This document shows positions 23,901 through 35,339 of a stretch of DNA of 64,000 nt, in pieces; positions within the stretch are counted from its first letter, which is position 1; the number at the start of each line of letters is the position of its first letter. The notes below the pieces were generated by a model. The model had not been told where the DNA came from, searched no databases, and worked only from the letters and a program-made list of their open reading frames with translations. This DNA is from Cordilura impudica (taxonomy: Eukaryota; Arthropoda; Insecta; Diptera; Scathophagidae), in contig OY821517.1 of the NCBI GenBank assembly GCA_963682025.1, forward strand, positions 98,269,946 through 98,333,945, read 5' to 3'. Made by a program: the position numbers and the translations under genes.

Positions 23901-24543
23901 AGCTATTTGGAAGAAATTTTTACTAATATTGTTTAATTAATACTAGTTTAAAGATTATAATTTGTTTCTAATTTTAGTATAAATTTTTATTAATACATTT
24001 ACATAAAATATATGTGCACTTTAAATCAATAGTAAAAGTTTACTTAAAATTTTATCGGTGTTGTGTTTTGTATATAATATATCCAAATGATATTGATATT
24101 GTTGGGAATTTCAGTGTTATTTTTCAGTTTAATCCTCACAAGAATTAGCTTTCTTACAAAAAAACCAACCTTTGGGCCCTGTGAATATTGAGACTAAATA
24201 AATGTCAGGGGCCAAATGTTGGCATTTTCTGACCAAAATTAAGTTTAGGAATAATAAATAAGTGTTGGTTGTAAAATACGATTGAAGAAAATAAGAAATT
24301 ATAAAAAAAAATACCTATTTAAAATGTAAAAATATTCAACTTTTACATGGAATTTCAACAAAAAATTAAAATGCTTCTTTAACTCCAAATTACTTACGTT
24401 CCTATCAGTCTATTTTTACGATTGAACACGCAAATTGAAGCTTAAAGTCCCTCCTATTGAACAAAACAAATTGCGTAAAAAAATACCGATCCGGTCAAAA
24501 GTTATAGAGTTTTGACCGCTATCTCGCGAAATTGACCACTGTG
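20924..24543 (+). mobile_element. Transib transposon 1, complete ends
   Basis: The right end, read inward, is CACAGTGGTCAATTTCGCGA. The left end is CACTCTGGTCAATATTTTGA, and matching continues through GAGATAGCGG(C/T)CAAAAC. A perfect 5-bp duplication, CGATG, lies at 20919-20923 and 24544-24548. Transib elements are known for 5-bp GC-rich target duplications and CAC-starting TIRs that resemble V(D)J recombination signals. The right end carries the exact canonical heptamer CACAGTG. The left end differs at two positions in the heptamer. Element length of 3620 bp with one transposase is typical. Confidence 0.92.
21902..23936 (+). pseudogene. Transib transposase (RAG1-like)
   Basis: ATG at 21902 (MAKFSYSVLSDIYFERK) is followed by a TAA at 22013-22015. 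The frame then runs open to a second stop at 23087, with a frameshift in the A-run at 23328-23339, and runs again to 23936. Landmarks are YNQCSRNKKLFYSRNQEWLR, ISKWGCDGSSGQKQYKQ (Asp 1, codon 22727-22729), MIDGKVT (Asp 2, codon 23072-23074), SCTICQ (zinc-like CxxC), MSPLHATIRFMEH, NSNDGNTARRFFS, TTVHKILFHGEQII and LSEEAQEKRNKDYRFFREHN (Glu, 23691-23696). RAG1 shares the same D-D-E order and the E-containing helix. All three catalytic positions survive despite two stops and one frameshift. It would act as a DDE recombinase cutting at heptamer-like ends. Confidence 0.92.
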
Positions 24544-25240
24544 CGATGGTGAGGATACCCTATCTCTCCGGTCCAACTAATTGTATATAGAAAATAAGCA
24601 TAAAGTAAGTTTGAGTGGCATTGTTATTAATTTTTGGCTGCAGATATGAAAAAGTTATATCGGGTGCTATATTTATATGGAGACTATGTCGAAAAATGGA
24701 CCGATCCTGACCATATTTGACAAAGTCACTTATATGTTGAAAAAATATATACAAACCAAATTTAAGAAAAATCTGTGGACTCTGACTAAGAATTTTCCTA
24801 TAGGGATTATTTTTGGACTACTGATTAATGGATATAATAAACACATGCAAACCCAATTTGACTGAGATCAATATAATAATTTGGATCTTATGGCAATTTA
24901 TGTCGATTTCGTAGGGGTCATTTGCATTGGGGCTAGGTCTAAACAAGGCACGAATTTCACCAATTTCAATAGCGTTCATCCTATAGCCGATAAAAACTTA
25001 ATCACAAATTTCATCAAATTATATTGAAATTTGCGACCTGTAGTTTGATTGCAAGGTTTACATGGATACACAGACGAAAAGATGGACCGACGGACGGGCA
25101 TCGCTAAATCGACTCGGAAAGTAATTCTGGGTCGATCGGCATAATAAAAGATAGGTCTAGGTCAAATATTTTTGGTTGTTACAAACAGCAGCACCAAGTC
25201 ATTATACCCAAACCACATAGTGGTATAGGGTATAAATATC

Positions 25241-25855
25241 TGTTAGTGTACTAATAGTATTCGTAAAGTGAGTAGAGTGCTCAGTGTTATATATAAGCCG
25301 ATAAATATCAGTTGGCTGTGTACGTCAGAATCCATAAGAAAATTGTAGTTAAAATCACTTGTAATAACTTAAAAGCTTAACGGTTGATCCTCAACATTTT
25401 AGTGCCTTGAGAGGAGACAATGAAACGTCTATAGGCGTTGAAATATTTGGTTCGCCATGTTTTGAGCAGTAGGATATTTATCAATGCCGCAAATACTTAT
25501 AATGCACAAGTCTACAGAAAGGATACCAAGAAAAAAAATAAGTATTTTTGATGCGAACTCACAATATATTCGCTTTATTTTGACCTAATTTATCTGCAGC
25601 TTTTTACGCTTCAACAGCTCTAGGGAAAATAATATTGAATCTGTCAAAATAGACCACCAATGTCGACCAATTGATAGATAGTGAGGTCTAATAAAAGTGA
25701 AATAGAAGCCGACTAAGCAGGCTACCAATGATTTGGTAAGAAAGTAGAGGATCGCCTCCTAATCCAAAACAAATAACATTGTCAAAAGATCGATGGTGGA
25801 TATTGGAAAAAAGCTGAGAACGTAGTGGATATAAAAATATAATCTCTATTTATGA
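25241..25855. other. No recognised feature
   Basis: Unassigned AT-rich sequence between the DINE-like copy and the tandem array. No domain or repeat recognised. Confidence 0.4.
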
Positions 25856-26575
25856 AATTCATTTTCTGTTTGTTTGTTTGTTTGTTTGTTTGACCGCTAT
25901 ACAAATTTTTATTTTTCAACGGATTTCTCTGAAATTTGGTACACACGATCTCTGTATTCCAGGAAAGGTCGCCATATGATTCTTGCCGGCCCCGCCTACT
26001 TTTACTCCCACCTTTTGTGTACAATCCATCTTCTGTTTTTTGATATATATGTTCGCTATAAAAATTTTTATTTTTTAACCGTTTTCTCCAAAATTTGAAA
26101 CGTCGATTTCTGTGCTCTAGGAAAGATCTCCATATGACTCTTACCGGACACGCCTACTTTTGCGCCCACTTTTTATACAAAATTCAATTTCTATTGTTTT
26201 GGTATATTTGTTTGCTATAAAATTTTCTATTTTTCAACGGATTTCTCTGAAATTTGGTACGCACAATCTCTGTAGCCCAGGCAAGGTCTCCATATACTTT
26301 TTGCGCCTATAAAATTTATTTTTTCCTTTTATTTGCTTCTTTGTTTGACTGCTATACAAACTTTTGTTTTTCAACGTCCTTCTCTGAAATGTGGTACACG
26401 TGGTCTCTGTACTCCAGCGAAGGTCAGATTATATATCTTTCTAGCCACGCTACCTTTACGCCCACTTTTTTATAAAATTCATTTTCTGGTTTTTGGTATA
26501 TTTGTTCGCTATAAAAATTTGTATTTTTCAACGGGTTTCTCTGAAATTTGGTAAACGCGGGAAAACGCCTAAATC
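25856..26575. repeat. Tandem repeat, ~158-bp unit, about 4.5 copies
   Basis: The block TTCTCTGAAATTTGGTA (or a close variant) occurs at about 25924, 26083, 26242, 26380 and 26537. The spacing is about 159, 159, 138 and 157 bp. Each unit also holds a (G/C)CTATA-AAAATTTTTATTTTTCAAC segment and a CGCCTACTTTT(A/G)C segment. A (TTTG)n run at 25868-25891 precedes the first unit. Units differ by many substitutions, so the array is old. Short frames inside are periodic by-products of the repeat. Confidence 0.75.
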
Positions 26576-26825
26576 TACTCAAGTACATCTAGAAATACAG
26601 CGGCTAAGGCAAGCTGAATCCAGGGAATCTTAAACTCCTTAAACGAATGTTTTTCTCGTAGACAATTTTATGTCGCCTACTCCAGATTATAATATTTTCG
26701 TATATGCACCAGAATGAAAAACAAGAAATGTTTTTTATCACAAAGCTCTAGAATAACTAATATTTGTAACTTTTAGACATTATACATTCAAAATACTCCA
26801 TGCATAAACATAGTTAGTTGTAATG

Positions 26826-27428
26826 GGGCAATTCCATATGTGACGGAATGACATTTTGAGCTGTAGAATTGAAGTTAAGGCTATTCTACAAAGCTATTTT
26901 GAATTGAAAATTCATTCTTCAGTTTGAAAATGATTGGTAATGATTAAGAGATTTAAAAAAACTCAGAAACAATTTTTACACTATTTTATTCTTTTATTTT
27001 TGAGTAATTTCTCATTGTGTGACGGAATGACATTTTTGCTACCATGAATATGTCCTGGTATTAAAACCTGGGAACTTTTGTAAATTAAGAAGCAAGTCAG
27101 ATTTTAAACTAATGCATATTTTACATATGATATGATATAAGCAATACAAAATTATAATTTAGAGCAACTGGCCTGTAATAGTATCGATTTTATTAACTGT
27201 CATTTGACGTGACGGAATGACTGTGACGGAATGACTAAAGTTTCTTAAACATGTATTAAAAGAAAATTGAGTAAACAAATAAATTTTATATTTATTTTAT
27301 TATTTAGAATGCTTGTAAGGAATTACATTATGTAACTTGGAACGTATTTTAATATATTTTTAAACTTACTTCATATGAATGAAAAAATATCTTTTTTCAT
27401 AAAAGTTGACATTTTTATGGAATTGCCC
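26826..27428. mobile_element. MITE with GGGCAATTCC ends and 4-bp duplication
   Basis: Ends are GGGCAATTCCATA on the left and TATGGAATTGCCC on the right, flanked by AATG at 26822-26825 and 27429-27432. The 603-bp interior has no coding capacity. It contains GTGACGGAATGAC four times, all in one orientation, at 26840, 27019, 27209 and 27223, the first only 14 bp from the left end. The architecture matches the larger element at 39410-41950, which suggests a shared transposase family. Confidence 0.7.
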
Positions 27429-27440
27429 AATGGTAAGCAT

Positions 27441-28491
27441 GCGCCGAGTACTTAGTCCCCAATGAATAAATTCTAAAAAAATTTAACTTATTCCCCAAAT
27501 TTAAAAAAAAATGTCCCCGAAAGAAATGAACAAATTCCCCATACTGCTCTCAATATCTGTCCTACAAAAAATTTATTTAATATCTGTATTCCTTTCAATA
27601 GCATTATTTCGGTGGGCGGAATCGGGGCGCAGACGCGACGCGACGTGCTCGCGGAAGACAGCTTAGTTAAATATCGGAATGATCTGAAAAATTTAATTTT
27701 GCGATTAAAATAAGTTGGCGACAATTTCGCGGCAGCACGGGTGTGGCTGCCAAACGCGCGGAAGCGGCTCGCGGACGCGACGTGATCGCGGAACAGAGCT
27801 TAGCTAAAATATCGGAATGATCTGAAAAATATAATTTGGCAATTACAATAAGTTGACAACAACTGTGCGGCAGCAATGGTGTGGCTGCCAAACGTGCGGA
27901 AGCGGCTCGCGGACGCAACGGGGTCGCTAACACAAACGCGCGGACGCGCACGCGAGTCGCTAGCGGAACACAGCTCAGTGAAAAGTCATAAGATCAATTT
28001 TGTGTGCAATTTTATTTTTTGTACAATAATTACCTGTTGATCAAAATTGGCCAAACATATACTATAAACAATTGCTTAAAGCAACCTTGCGGCACAAGTT
28101 TAAACGTCGCATTCATTTTCCATTTTTGAAACTTCTATAAATTTGACGTCTCTATAATTCTATTTTTAAAAGTTCTAATTTTTCAATTTTAACAATTCCG
28201 TTATATTTGATGTTTACAAAATAAACTTCAAAAAAAAAAAAACAAAAAACTTCAAGCGATTTCGCAGCTTATTTTTGAAGTAGTTTTGCTGTAGCGTTTT
28301 AAAAAAATTTTAAATTAAAAAAACAAAAATTTTAAATTGAAATAAAAAATCAATTTACTCGCCAAAAAACGTAAACATTGGGGAATTTTTTCATCATGAA
28401 ATATTGCCCAATCCCATGCAAATTTTGTGGGAGAATTTTTTATTTTTTTTTTTTTGACGAATTTGTTCATTGGCCACTAAGTACTCAGCGC
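27441..28491. mobile_element. GC-rich TIR element with internal tandem repeats
   Basis: Ends are GCGCCGAGTACTTAGT on the left and, inverted, GCGCTGAGTACTTAGT on the right. Matching continues into CCAATGAAYAAATTC. The flanks are TGGTAAGCAT and TGGTAACCAT, a possible 10-bp duplication with one mismatch. Inside, 27600-27970 is strikingly GC-rich and repeats with a period of about 138-140 bp (ATCGGAATGATCTGAAAAAT at 27673 and 27811; GTGTGGCTGCCAAACG twice). A 9-10 bp duplication would suggest a Mutator-like element, but no transposase is present, so the class is inference. Confidence 0.6.
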
Positions 28492-29560
28492 CTGGTAACC
28501 ATAGTTAACCATTTTTCAAGTCAAAGGCCTTTTTTGTAGGAATGTATTTTTATGATTTTATTTAATAAAATTAAATAAAAAGAAATATTTAAATAACATC
28601 GTATTTGATCCCATAGCCAACTTTAAGTTTTACAAACTTGAAGCTAAACATTCCTTAACCAAAGGTTTATAAATTTGAATAATTTTTCCCTGTTTCTATA
28701 AATATTAAATATCAACCCAAGGACAGTACAAAATTATAAAGAAAGTATTTAACTTTATAAAAAAATTAAATAAAACAAGCATTCTAAACCGGGTGCTTTC
28801 TGAAAGTGTTGCTGAATTAGTTAAACAATTAGAAACGTTACTTATAAGCATTGGTGTCCATAAAACTTTAGCCAACCAACGTTGTAACTACTCTAATATT
28901 GCTAAGTACGATTGTATGTTGTGTTTATTGTATAAGCAACATTAATATTTAAGTGCCACAACTGTAAAATTCTTAAATGGGAAAATTATGTTTACTTAAA
29001 GCATATGAATGTTAGAATTTCAGAAATTACGAGTAAATGTGTTAATAGCAGAGGGTAAAAGACAAAAAATAAAAATATGATGACCAGTTTTGTAAAGGTC
29101 TGAAGCAAGGAGTGAAATGAAAACATCTTTTTATCAACTGACAAAAAATATTCAGCCATATTCATATAGGCACTAAAGTAAAATGCTTTATATTTTACAA
29201 AATAAAACAAATAATACATATTTTACATATATACAACACAAATATATGGGACACTGTTATATATTTAATAAATAACACAGCGTGGCATTTTCGGGATCGT
29301 TGCTTGGGGGGGGGGTGAGAAGTTCAAAGTCAGGGTGAAAGTACTAGGTCAATGTAGTAAAACCACCAAGGATTTTGGCGTTCTCGTCCCAATTTTTTAT
29401 GACCTTTCTGTCTGTCTGTTTGTTCTAGTAAACCTTGTAGTGAAAGTGAAAATTTTTTATACTATGTATGAAGTTAAGACGTTTCTTTAATTTTCCCTCA
29501 ACATCAACGCTTTTAATTTTCTCTTATCTCACAAATAGCACACAATCCGTATACGTAAAT
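28492..29560. other. No recognised feature
   Basis: AT-rich sequence. A G9 run sits at about 29309-29317 and a short (TCTG)n stretch at about 29407-29420, the latter like the GTCY tract of the DINE-type repeats but without supporting flanks. Confidence 0.4.
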
Positions 29561-30135
29561 AGCAAGTCTTTAAACCTTTAAACCTTAGAGAAGGATCTGT
29601 ATTAGGGCCACTTTTGTTCTCAATCTATATCAATGATTTACCAGATTATCTTTCCCATTGTAAGATACACATGTATGCTGACGATGTACAACTCTTTCTG
29701 AGCACCCCAGTCGAGTCAATCGATGAAAATATAGACAAAATTGACTATGACCTTAGTCAATTGTACAGATGGGCGTCAGCAAATGGTTTATGCATTAATC
29801 CTAGAAAGTCAAAATGTCTGCTAATATGCAAACGAAACGCAAATCCAGAGTTTGGGAGTGAAATAGTTATCAACGGCGAGAGAGTGACCTTGTTACAACA
29901 ACAAAAAATCTTGGAGTAACTTTTAATAACACCCTAACTTGGTCGAACCACATAAATACGACTGTTGTTCAAACTTACATGAAGCTCAGAACTCTATGGC
30001 ACAGTCAATCTTTCACTCCCTTAAATATAAGAATACTTCTAGCCAAAACGTATTGAATTCCCGGCATTTTATACAGGTGCAAACTTTTTGCACGTTGTGA
30101 TTCATTTAGTAAATGCAAACTTAATGTTTTATATG
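29561..30135 (+). pseudogene. Jockey-like LINE reverse transcriptase fragment
   Basis: The plus strand reads [20 protein letters not shown], then [14 protein letters not shown] with an intact YADD catalytic box at about 29675, then [20 protein letters not shown] and CLLICKRN. After one frame change at about 29890 it continues [19 protein letters not shown] and LNIRILLAKTY before decaying. It is truncated at both ends. The right end joins a DINE-like fragment at 30152. Confidence 0.85.
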
Positions 30136-30151
30136 ACACCATAATTTGATA

Positions 30152-30305
30152 TTTTGGTTTGGGTATAATGACTTTGTGCTGCTGTTTGTAACTACCAAAA
30201 ATATTTGACCTAGACCCATCTTTTATTATACCGATCGAATCAGAATCACTATCTGATTCGATTTAACGATGTCCATCCGTCCGTCCGTCCGTCTGTGTGT
30301 CTGTT
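30152..30305 (-). mobile_element. DINE-like copy 6, short 3' fragment
   Basis: Minus-strand fragment holding TTGGTTTGGGTATAATGACT, CAGCAGCACAAAGTC-type sequence (inverted), the AAATATTTGACCTAGACCCA block and (GTCC)n at 30270-30290. Everything 5' of the GTCY tract is missing. Confidence 0.6.
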
Positions 30306-30800
30306 TTTGCGTTATAAGATCTCATTTGCAAGCCATTTTAATTAATTGTGTAAATCTTAAATGCACATCAAAAAGATAAATTATGCGGAATTGTAAAAAT
30401 AATTTTTTTATGTTGCTTTATGTTATTCTTATGTAATTCTTATGATATTCTTGTCATATTTTTATGTTATTTTTCTTCGTTTTTATGTTATTTTTGCATT
30501 ACTGAAATTGGAAATATATAAATTAAAGATAAAATTTTATTTATTGAAAAATTGAAAAAAGTGGTGTGGGAAAAATGTAGGATGGAAAAAGTGGGTGTAG
30601 GGAAAAAAGGGATTTTCTGAAAAAATCTCCTGGCATCATTGAGATAAAGTCAGTCATGTCGAGTTAATGACGAGACTCTGAGTCAAGTCGAGTTAATGAC
30701 AAGACTCTGTGTTGGAACAATTTGCTGTCAAGTAGATATATCCACACACATAATTTTTAACGACAATCGACCTCGGTTGTCGTCCATACATTTTTTTTTA
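30306..30800. other. No recognised feature
   Basis: Unassigned. Includes a doublet of GAGTCAAGTCGAGTTAATGA-like sequence around 30655-30710. Confidence 0.4.
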
Positions 30801-30938
30801 CTCCAGCAACTTCTGTTAACTTCTCTCGCTACTCCAGCAACCTCTATGACTGCTCTTGCTAATCCAGCAACTTCTGTTGACTGCTCTCGCTACTCCAGCA
30901 ACTATTGTTGACTGCTATCGCTACTCCAGCAACTTTGG
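30801..30938. repeat. Minisatellite, 31-bp unit, ~4.4 copies
   Basis: Units starting CTCCAGCAACTTCTGTTGAC lie at 30801, 30832, 30862, 30893 and 30924 (spacing 31, 30, 31, 31). The units encode no conserved product in any frame that extends beyond the array. Confidence 0.8.
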
Positions 30939-31129
30939 TTGTCTGCTGCCTCTAATATTTTCTTTCACTTCCAGGCCGGCGATTGCCATTAACCTACGAG
31001 CAGCCAATCCATCCGAATACCAAGCGAAGCAGCCAAACTACAAACATAGCTGACACAGTCGACAATACCAACTTAGCATTAAAATCGCTCAATATTATGT
31101 TAGTGTTTTGAGATTTTGTCAATTCTAAA

Positions 31130-31850
31130 ACTTCAGATATATCAGCATAAAACGTTTATATTTAACTTTCGGTGCCATCTACGGTAGGCGCTAAGCCTGT
31201 ATTAAGTTTTAAGAGTTTCGCATCTAATTTCATTACCATAACTCTATATAATCCGTCACGCTCTTTCTAGTTTTTTAGCCAATGATACCTGCACCTCTTT
31301 GTGTAGTTTTGTTTCGTTACCAGAGTTTCACATTGGCCTGAATTTAACAGCCAGATTTCAGTAATACCAAGAATGACGATCTGCAATCTTTATTTTATTT
31401 TACTGTATTCGATAGATTGCCTAACTCATATAGGCTACGTATTCCGGGTGCTCTTAGCAACCTCGTTATATCGCTGACTTAGGGCCGTTGATTATTTCTT
31501 TACTACGGAATTTTGTATTTTAGTAGTTTCCCATTACCTTCTGAAGGATCAATACCAGCCCCTATTCATATAAAGTCAGACGCAGTTCGTAGCCGCCCAA
31601 TATGAGACTTATGCTACAGATTGGCTATTGAATACTAGGATGGCGCCAATTACTCGCCATGTCGTCGGTGCTTCATTGGCACACAGTATTTATTGAGGTA
31701 GTGGTGCCATCCATTCCTCATCTGATTGTCTGGATTGGCTGCTTATTTAATTCGCAGCTACTCCACATATCTGTGTGCCATACCATGATCCACAACCTAT
31801 GACGCGTCCCGTAGCACCCGGCTGTGCTTTCCCAGGAATGAATTAATGAA
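31130..31850. other. Less AT-rich block, unassigned
   Basis: Base composition is visibly closer to even than in the flanks, and the block contains many unique-looking words (CCATGTCGTCGGTGCTTCAT near 31660). No reading frame longer than about 60 codons and no recognisable domain on either strand. It could be a decayed retroelement or a host non-coding segment. Confidence 0.3.
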
Positions 31851-34189
31851 AAGAAAATTTATTTCCCCAGGGGGGGCTTAAAAGCTCGTAAACTAAGATC
31901 CTAGCGTGAAATCTTCCATAAAGTGAATGGACACATCTCCAATTGTTGAGAATGGCGCCGAATTGAATGACGTGTTTTATTTTGAATGCATATTTTTCAA
32001 ATTTTAATGCATATTTCAGGTACATATTTATTATTTGAAGTAAATAAACATTTACTCACACACACAAACACATATTAAAATAGAAAATTTTCGCTTTCGT
32101 ACATGCAAAAGACCTTCAAATTTGTTCTATCAAAATTCTATACATATATTCTGACACGCCGAACTTTAGCAGGTTTATGTTGCTGATGCTTCATTACATT
32201 TAAAAAAAGATTTTTAAAACGATTCCAAATAGAAGAGAGCTTATGAACAATACATAGAGATGTGCACATACCAATATATTCAAATATTTACATTCACATA
32301 CTAAAACATCCTCAGTGCCGCCATTTCACTAATTATAATGCATCCATCCATCATTCGAGATACGAATGCTGCAAATGTAACTTTAATTCTCTTGTGATGA
32401 CTGGTGGTTAGACTATGTATTGTATTTGTTTCTTTGTTATTTCTCGTTGTCTATTCATTTGCTCTTCTACTGGTAATACAATTCATTGTAATTAAATGTT
32501 AATTGAATTTTAATTTGTATATTTGTTGGTAGGATGATGGGGCATATGGTGTGTTTAAATTCAAGCAGTAGTGTTCATTTAATTAGAACTCTTTATAAAT
32601 ACGAATTTAGAATTATTTGACTATTTGTATAGACTATAAATATTTATACTAGGATGGTTCATATAGACAACAGTTGGATTTTTCAATGGCAGCCTGAATA
32701 GATATTAAGTCTCCTGAAAAAGTTAGACATGATTAACTCAATTTTTTTCATTCAGGTTTAGGAGTCGCTACTTGAAGTAAGGCATTTTTTTAACTGTTGC
32801 CGTTACGGTTTTCTTCAATTGTATTTACAAAATTGTTTACTATGTATAACTTTATTGCATGAAGAATTAAATAAAGATTCGACTATGGCGAATTTTTGAT
32901 ACCCTCCGTACGGTTACCATTTTGCTACAGTGTCCGCTAATTAAGGTTTAAATTGTAATAATATTTAAATTTAAGCTTAATTGTTTTCTATTTTAACCGG
33001 TACTTATTATAGTTTCCTAGTTATTCTTTTTTTATAAAACAATGATGGTTATTTTAATGGAAAAAGTAATTTATAACTGAAAACTTGCGTTCCTTTTGTT
33101 ATTATTAATGTGGAAAAATTAAAACTAAGATTTCCTAGAATTAGAAATGCAATGGTGGAAACGAATTTCATAAACCTGAGATTATAAATGGTTTTTAAAC
33201 CGCACATAGCAAACAAATTAAAAAAAATTTAAAAAGTCAGTTAACGGTCTTCTTTTATTTCCGTCAATGTGTATGTATTTGTTTGTATACGATACATAGA
33301 GGAATATATTTGCAGTTATTCATATTTGGTTTTGTCAATAAAGTTGAAATTAAAAAAAGGAATAAAATAATATGTCAGTTATGGTACACGTGTAGCAATA
33401 AGTGTTTTTTACATGTCATATTTTAATCGGAATATTTCGTAATTGGATAAGTTAATATCATTTTACACACAACACATATTTAAAGTCACAATTTCGTTTA
33501 AATGTTTATAAGTACGATACTAGCAATGTACTCCTATGTTTCGTCTAATTTATGATGATTTCGAAAGTATTTTGGTCTGTGAGCAGTACGCTTTTGAATT
33601 TAGATTTAGAAATCATACTTTATTGAGTTTATAAAAATATAAAAATTTTATACCTAGACCCACTGTAACGGGAGTATTTTCTTTGACTGATGTAGATCAG
33701 TCATGTTCATGGTGCACTTAAGGACCCTCAAATCTTAAGTAATGATAAGACTGTTGATTTACCCTTTCTTGGGTTTTAATTACAAATGTTTATCTTTATT
33801 TATCTTTCAACGTATTTATAATTCAAAATATAATATCCTGTAACACAACTGCCAGATATCATTCGCCTCCACTCGTCTTCTTTTCGGATTATATTAAACG
33901 GCTACCAAAAGTTTAAATCGGTTACTTAAGAATCGGCAAATATCAAGACTCGGTTAATATCAATATGTCGGAAACGTTACTTAGATTTAATACATCTCGG
34001 TAGATGACACTCAATAGAGTATCGTCGGTGGTATTGATTTTAAAAATGATTTAGTAATTACGTGGTGGCATTTTATGCCGTTTTCTTTTCTGACAAAAAG
34101 TGTCGCCCTTTTTTTGCCCTTTTTTGGAAAAGTGTATTTTTTTAAATATTCTTAATTAAGAGCAACCTTATATTATATATCAATCGAAA
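31851..34189. other. No recognised feature
   Basis: Over 2.3 kb of AT-rich sequence with no coding similarity, no inverted-repeat boundary and no long tandem repeat visible. Apart from 8 kb-scale gaps of smaller size, this is the longest stretch free of recognisable transposon sequence. Confidence 0.4.
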
Positions 34190-34560
34190 GGTAATTTTTC
34201 ATGTTCCATTTTCAATTTTCAATTTTTCATTTTCCATTTTCCATTTTGCATTTTTCAATTTTCATTTTTCATTTTTCATGTTCCATTTCCCATTTCTGAT
34301 TTTCCATTTTTAATTTTTCATTTTCCATTTTTCATGTTCCATTTTTCATTTTCCATTTTCATTTTCCACTTTTCGTTTTCCATTTTTCATATTTCACTTT
34401 CATTTTCATGTTTCATTTTTCACTTTTCATTTTCCATTTTCCATTTTCCATTTTCAATTTTTCAATTTTCATTTTTTATTTTTCATTTTCCATTTTTCAT
34501 TTTCCATTTCCATTTTTCATTTTTCATTTTCAATTTCTCATTTTTTTTTTATTAATTTTT
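34190..34560. repeat. Degenerate CATTTTCCATTTTT minisatellite
   Basis: About 370 bp built of words such as CATTTTCCATTTTTCATTTT in one orientation with many point changes. Period is irregular at 6-13 bp. The apparent Phe/Ser-rich frame inside is an artefact of the repeat. Confidence 0.75.
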
Positions 34561-34734
34561 AATTTTTAATATTTAATTTTAATGATAAAAAACATGTGGT
34601 AAAACTTGCTTAGGCCAATGTGACACGTGCAGTATTAATATACACACAACTGTTATGACTTCAACAATACGAAGAATTACAACATATACAACATATCTTA
34701 AGAAAAACAACAAACACACTGAAAATTTTATTTT

Positions 34735-35060
34735 TTCAAGAGTTTTTTCGAAATTTCATTCATAGCTCGTGAACCCTCTGACCGATTTTGACGATTTTAA
34801 AGAGCAACTCATCTGGGATGTTAGTAAACGATTTAATACAAAAACGAACGGCATAGCTTAGATATTGAGGGCGTGATCGTGATTACCACAGACAGACGGA
34901 CAGACGGATAGACTGTCATCGGTAAATCAACTTCCCTTGTTATAAGGATCAAGAAAATATATTTTTTTGGAGTCTCAGAAATTTATTTCGATGCGTTACA
35001 AACGGAATGACAATCCTATATATACCCTCTGCCACTGAGGTGTGGAGGGTAGAAAAATAC
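34735..35060 (+). repeat. Second GACG-tract repeat family, copy 1
   Basis: Distinct from the main DINE-like family. It has ACAGACGGACAGACGGATAG, then TTGTTATAAGGATCAAGAAA, then GTTACAAACGGAATGAC and TATACCCTCTGCCACTGAGG, ending GTGGAGGGTA. Related copies are at 38786-39168, 52930-53545 and in part 60850-60975. The shared plan (GTCY tract, then a terminal ACCCTC/GAGGGT pair) suggests another DINE/mini-me-type lineage. Confidence 0.55.
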
Positions 35061-35339
35061 TTTTAGATGGTGGCCAGTCATTTTTCAAACAACATTTCAT
35101 AACGGCTAAACCAGGATACATGAGACTTTGGAATTGATATCAATTAATATTTAGGTCTAAACTAACAACTACATAAACTTGAAAAATGTTTAACCACGCC
35201 GCAATTAATTCGGGCATGAAAGGGTTAACTAATTTTCTGAAAAACAAAAAAAAAAAAAACTACAGACTAATGTTATCCCACAAGAACGGTATGAAGTTCG
35301 CCATGTTCATGATGTGAAACACAGATTTTTAAGAATTCA

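Larger units (their letters stand above)
20868..25240 (+). mobile_element. DINE-1/mini-me-like copy 5, split by Transib
   Basis: The left piece 20868-20923 holds the ACAAGTAAGAAAATTATAGT start and the palindrome. The right piece 24544-25240 resumes with GGATACCCTATCTCTCC and runs to the terminal AGTGGTATAGGGTATA. The 3620-bp Transib between them is flanked by CGATG on both sides. The right piece is more diverged and has an internal deletion around 24770. Confidence 0.75.

Noticed and set aside
25241..25400. Continuation of the LINE endonuclease beyond the DINE-like copy 5
   Set aside because: Translation of this stretch showed no convincing endonuclease residues, so I left the LINE ending at 20866.
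27667..27951. 94-codon Arg/Ala-rich minus-strand frame with internal repeats
   Set aside because: The repeat follows the 138-bp DNA period and the frame ends with the GC-rich array. No family resemblance.
30801..30938. CRISPR-like array
   Set aside because: The 31-bp units are directly tandem with no spacers, in a eukaryotic context.
34334..34555. Open frame of Phe/Ser/His residues
   Set aside because: It translates the CATTTTCC minisatellite.
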